Source: Roseiarcus sp963775575 (GTDB lineage Bacteria > Pseudomonadota > Alphaproteobacteria > Rhizobiales > Beijerinckiaceae). Taken from it: DNA of 64,000 nucleotides. Of the stretch, positions 61,375 through 64,000 are shown in pieces (position 1 is the stretch's first letter; every line of letters starts with the position of its first letter). A program made the position numbers and the translations under genes. Below the pieces are notes generated by a model. It did no database searches, had not been told where the DNA came from, and was given only the letters and a program-made list of their open reading frames with translations. The stretch lies in assembly GCA_963775575.1 (NCBI GenBank), contig CAVZJG010000002.1, positions 248,001-312,000 on the forward strand, in the 5' to 3' direction.

Positions 61375-62007
61375 ATGAGAATACTAATCGCAGCGATACT
61401 GTTAGCGGCAAGCGCCTTCGTAGCGGGACCGGCGCACGCGCAACAGGATCGCCCTATTGAGGATCAAAACAACGATGCTTTTCACCGCTGCACAAGCGAT
61501 ATGGCCCTGTGGACTTTGCGGCGGATGGACGGGCAAATAGACAAAAATCGTGTCGCTAATGAAGTCCTTTCCGATTGCCCCCTACCCGATGAGGTACTCC
61601 TTGGGTCGCAGCCGCAGCGGGATGCATGGATGGCACGCGCCAAGCGCGAAGTAGCGGCGCTAATCGACAAATTGGCACCGAGGGCTAAGGCTGAAAAGGC
61701 CGATGAGGATCAAGCTGGCGCGAATTATTTCTTATGCCTTGAGCGTCATGCCAAAGCGCTGGCGCTCGCCTCGGATGAAGCGGCAGATATAGTCGCTCAA
61801 GCATCTCTTTCGGCTTGCCCGGCAGAGCGTGTGGCCATTTTCGAAGTTCACCGTCGCTACAACGATGATTGGAACGAAGGAGCAATGAAGGCGATGGAGA
61901 ATGTGCTTGTTCAACGTCTTCTTCTTGAAATCGTTGAGATACGCGCGCAGCGCAACATTACGCCGATACCGGCACCCGAGCCGAAGCCGGGCAGGACACC
62001 GATTTAG
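61375..62007 (+). CDS. Secreted protein of unknown function
   Basis: A 210-residue protein from ATG 61375: signal peptide MRILIAAILLAASAFVAG ending AHA-QQ. The mature part has two similar halves (RCTSDMALWTLRRMDGQID...LSDCPLP and LCLERHAKALALASDEAAD...LSACPAE), each with a pair of cysteines, suggesting an internal duplication of a helical, disulfide-bonded unit. Lower GC; last gene of the islet before the tmRNA gene. Confidence 0.6.
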   Translation: MRILIAAILLAASAFVAGPAHAQQDRPIEDQNNDAFHRCTSDMALWTLRRMDGQIDKNRVANEVLSDCPLPDEVLLGSQPQRDAWMARAKREVAALIDKLAPRAKAEKADEDQAGANYFLCLERHAKALALASDEAADIVAQASLSACPAERVAIFEVHRRYNDDWNEGAMKAMENVLVQRLLLEIVEIRAQRNITPIPAPEPKPGRTPI

Positions 62008-62083
62008 TCAATCGAACTGGGGCTTTTTCGTCGCTGGCACGCCGGTGGGCCGAACAATCCACAGACCGCGGCGCCGCGGCTCT

Positions 62084-62111
62084 TTGCAGATCGGCCCGCA
62101 GCGCCTATATT
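62084..62111 (+). promoter_or_regulatory. Probable ssrA promoter
   Basis: TTGCAG at 62084-62089, 16-base spacer, TATATT at 62106-62111, placing transcription start near 62117, just before the acceptor half of the tmRNA gene. Confidence 0.6.
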
Positions 62112-62116
62112 GGGAT

Positions 62117-62432
62117 CGCCGCCGCAAGGCGGCTATGGCGATAAACGGACATCGAAATACGTCTTTCGGACCCGGGGGCGGTACCCGGCGCCTCCACCCA
62201 AGCCCACGAGCGAAGCGGGTTTCGGCGGGGGCGAAATAGGTTCGACGGGGGACATAAAGGGTGTTCTTTTGCTCGGCATGATACCGCCGTTATCGGGTCA
62301 AACCTATAGTTGCGAATGACAACTATGCTCCGGTGGCCCTCGCTGCGTAACGCAGCGCCGGCACTGGGATTCAAGTCCTAAGGGTTTGCTCCTTTAGGCG
62401 GGGTCCGGAGGCGCCCGGCAACAGAAGCCTCC
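62117..62432 (+). ncRNA. ssrA: Transfer-messenger RNA, circularly permuted two-piece form
   Basis: The acceptor half comes first: a T-arm-like stem CCGGG/CCCGG (62174-62190) and CGCCTCC at 62189-62195. After a short spacer the coding half begins GGGGGCG at 62227-62233, which pairs with CGCCTCC to give a seven-pair acceptor stem with the diagnostic G-U at the third pair. AGGTTCGACGGG follows. The tag frame 62312-62350 reads ANDNYAPVALAA and TAA, with a hairpin over the stop. This layout is the alphaproteobacterial two-piece tmRNA that rescues stalled ribosomes. The T-loop (GGCGGTA) is unlike the tRNA consensus. Ends are approximate. Confidence 0.9.
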
Positions 62433-62512
62433 ACTTTTCTTTCGCCTCCGATAATTGCCATCGCCGCCTGTCTCGGCTATTTTTCGCGCCAAGCGTTCGA
62501 GCGCAGATTTCC

Positions 62513-63085
62513 ATGTCGGTCGATTATATCCGCTATGACTTGCTGGTGCAGGACGCGCTTCGCGCGGTGGTGCGCAAGGTGGTGAGCGAGGCCGCGCGCA
62601 GCGGCCTTCCCGGCGATCACCATTTCAACATCGCGTTCAAGACACAGGCGCCGGGCGTCGTCATTCCGCCGGCGATGCTCCAGCGTTATCCCGACGAAAT
62701 GGCGATCATCCTGCAGCACGAATTCTGGGACTTGGCGGTGACCGCCGACGCGATCGAGGTCAGCCTGAACTTCTCGCGCAAGCCGGAGCGGCTCACCATC
62801 CCCTTCGATTCGATCACCGGTTTCAGCGATCCTTCGGTGCCGTTCGGTTTCAAGCTCGAGCCGCGGATCGCCGCCGAACCCGAGCCCGCCAAGCCGACGC
62901 CGATCGGGCGCGAGGCGGAGAAAAAGGGCGTAGCACCGTCCGCCGCGGGCTCGGCGCAGACGCTGAAGCCGAGCCAGACCGCGAGCGCGCAGAAATCCGT
63001 GGAAGGTTCCGCCAAGAAACCGGAAAAGCCGAAGGACGGGGAGGCCGCGAAGGTCGTCTCGATCGACGCGTTCCGCAAGAAATAA
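62513..63085 (+). CDS. sspB: SspB-type ClpXP adaptor (alphaproteobacterial)
   Basis: A 190-residue protein from ATG 62513. The N-terminal ~115 residues (IRYDLLVQDALRAVVRKVVSEA, GDHHFNIAFKTQAPGVVIP, YPDEMAIILQHEFWDLAV, FSRKPERLTIPFDSITGFSDPS, FGFKL) are the SspB fold that binds ssrA tags; the rest is a flexible Pro/Lys-rich tail ending VVSIDAFRKK, the usual ClpX-docking end. It lies 80 bases after the tmRNA gene, so tag and tag receptor are neighbours. Confidence 0.92.
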   Translation: MSVDYIRYDLLVQDALRAVVRKVVSEAARSGLPGDHHFNIAFKTQAPGVVIPPAMLQRYPDEMAIILQHEFWDLAVTADAIEVSLNFSRKPERLTIPFDSITGFSDPSVPFGFKLEPRIAAEPEPAKPTPIGREAEKKGVAPSAAGSAQTLKPSQTASAQKSVEGSAKKPEKPKDGEAAKVVSIDAFRKK

Positions 63086-63105
63086 TTTAGGGCCGAGCGA
63101 CGCCG

Positions 63106-63297
63106 ATGGGCGAAATCGTCAATCTCCGACGCGCTCGCAAACGCAAGCGACGCCTGGGCGAGGAGGCCGCGGCGGCGGCCAATCGGGTCGCCTTCGGCGC
63201 GCCCAAGACGGCCGAGCGGAAAGCGCGGGCGGAGCGCGAACGCGCCGAGCGCCGCCTCGACGGCCATCGCCTCGCCGATTCGGGCGAGGGCGAATGA
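63106..63297 (+). CDS. DUF4169-like small basic protein
   Basis: A 63-residue, highly charged protein starting MGEIVNLRRARKRKRR, continuing with RVAFGAPKTAERKARAERER and ending HRLADSGEGE. This start and the 'FG..K.ER...A..E..' middle match DUF4169, a small alphaproteobacterial family of unknown role. It overlaps the next gene by 4 bases. Confidence 0.8.
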   Translation: MGEIVNLRRARKRKRRLGEEAAAAANRVAFGAPKTAERKARAERERAERRLDGHRLADSGEGE

Positions 63298-63533
63298 CCT
63301 CCGTCGCCGGCGCGCCGACGCCGCGCGTGAGGATCGTCAAGCGTTCGCTGACGATCTCCGGCCACCGCACCAGCATTTCCCTCGAAGACCCGTTCTGGCG
63401 CCGGTTGAAGGCGCTCGCGGCCGAACGCTCGCAGCCGCTCAGCGCCCTCGTCGCCGAAATCGACGCTTCGCGGGCAGACGCCAATCTCTCGTCGGCGATC
63501 CGGATCTACGTCCTGGAAAGCGCGCCTCAATAG
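63294..63533 (+). CDS. Ribbon-helix-helix protein (RHH_4 type)
   Basis: A 79-residue protein from ATG 63294. RIVKRSLTISGHRTSISLED gives the DNA-binding strand, FWRRLKALAAERSQPLSALVAEID the two helices, and ANLSSAIRIYVLE the end. The family regularly accompanies DUF4169 genes. Likely a transcription regulator; target unknown. Confidence 0.82.
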   Translation: MTSVAGAPTPRVRIVKRSLTISGHRTSISLEDPFWRRLKALAAERSQPLSALVAEIDASRADANLSSAIRIYVLESAPQ

Positions 63534-64000
63534 AGCCCGCCGGCGGTGGGATCAAGTCGATCCGGCTTGGGTTTGGGCGGCGGGAGCGGGGGCGAGACGA
63601 CGGTCGCGCCGATCGTGGCCGCGTCGGTCGAGGCTGGCGGCGCGCCTGACAAAATAGCGGGCGCCGCCGCGACGGGGGCGCCGACCTGTTCTTGCGCCGC
63701 GCTCGCCTTTAGTCGTTCCTCTTCGAGGCGTTTGCGCTCCTGTTCGGCCTTCATTCGCGCCTGATTGGCCGCGTAGGCGGCCAGCTCCGCTTCGCGCAGG
63801 CGCATGAATTGCTCCGCTTTCAGGCGTCGATTGAAAAAGGCGCGCTCGCGAATGTCCGCGTCGAGCGCGGCGATTCGATCGCTCTCGCGGCCGATCGCCT
63901 GCCCTGCCAGACCGGCGGCGAGAGCCGCCGCGTCGATTTGGCGCGTTGGGGCGTCGACCGGCCCGGTCACGGCGACGGCGAAGCTCGGCGGCGGCCCGCT
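63527..64000 (-). CDS. C-terminal part of an uncharacterised protein (5' end outside window)
   Basis: The minus-strand frame is open to the window edge, so the GTG at 63970 is probably internal. The visible part is a charged helix (IAALDADIRERAFFNRRLKAEQ, then ARMKAEQERKRLEEERLK) and a Pro/Ala-rich end PPLPPPKPKPDRLDPTAGGLY. Similar tails occur on large AsmA-like outer-membrane-assembly proteins of Rhizobiales; that identity is a guess. Overlaps the convergent RHH gene by 7 bases. Confidence 0.6.
   Translation of the reverse strand, partial: SGPPPSFAVAVTGPVDAPTRQIDAAALAAGLAGQAIGRESDRIAALDADIRERAFFNRRLKAEQFMRLREAELAAYAANQARMKAEQERKRLEEERLKASAAQEQVGAPVAAAPAILSGAPPASTDAATIGATVVSPPLPPPKPKPDRLDPTAGGLY

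Overview
The window is high-GC DNA from an alphaproteobacterium, most likely a member of the Hyphomicrobiales (Methylocystis/Methylosinus-like is a guess). The main evidence is a circularly permuted two-piece tmRNA gene with an ANDNYAPVALAA tag, an alphaproteobacterial SspB next to it, a homospermidine synthase, DapD, and gene-transfer-agent (GTA)-style tail genes.

Layout. 1-8.2 kb is host DNA: the end of a hydantoinase B/oxoprolinase-type gene, a small membrane protein, homospermidine synthase, a solitary Eco57I-like restriction-modification enzyme, a Phd/VapC-type toxin-antitoxin pair and dapD. 8.6-50.8 kb is a structural prophage or GTA-like locus in the order small and large terminase, portal, prohead protease, major capsid, adaptor, gp10-like, tail terminator, tail tube, tail chaperone with a -1 frameshift, tape measure, TIM-barrel/DUF2460 fusion, DUF2460, DUF2163 hub, NlpC/P60, tail tip, fibre and lysis genes. 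I see no integrase, repressor or replication gene in it. 51.0-64 kb is host DNA: ybgC, fmt, rssA, purD, marR-like, creA-like, cysS, a GNAT gene, cimA, a lower-GC three-gene islet, ssrA, sspB and small regulators.

Most striking part. The structural locus carries what looks like a polymorphic toxin-immunity system built on virion genes. Four copies of a ~150-residue constant domain end in the same linker (core PDQPRVPAGNGR) and continue into four different C-terminal domains, each with a PD-(D/E)XK-nuclease-like signature. Each is followed by a different small partner gene: an NTF2-like immunity protein, DUF6572-like proteins, a DUF4304-like protein and an unrecognised 330-residue family. A related linker joins the portal protein to variable tails. 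The portal exists as two full-length genes with a nearly identical 1.24-kb DNA core but unrelated C-termini, plus three fragments, one of which carries an alternative tail and its own partner gene. This resembles the orphan-module layout of CDI/Rhs systems, but on a portal and a head/tail-associated protein. Delivery of the toxins by particles is my inference and is untested.

Other patterns. Inverted heptamer arrays (GGCAGTA/TACTGCC) separate many tail and lysis genes and are sometimes translated. A near-identical promoter-like element stands before both the terminase and protease genes. The same small beta module lies inside the adaptor, tail-tube and tail-tip proteins.
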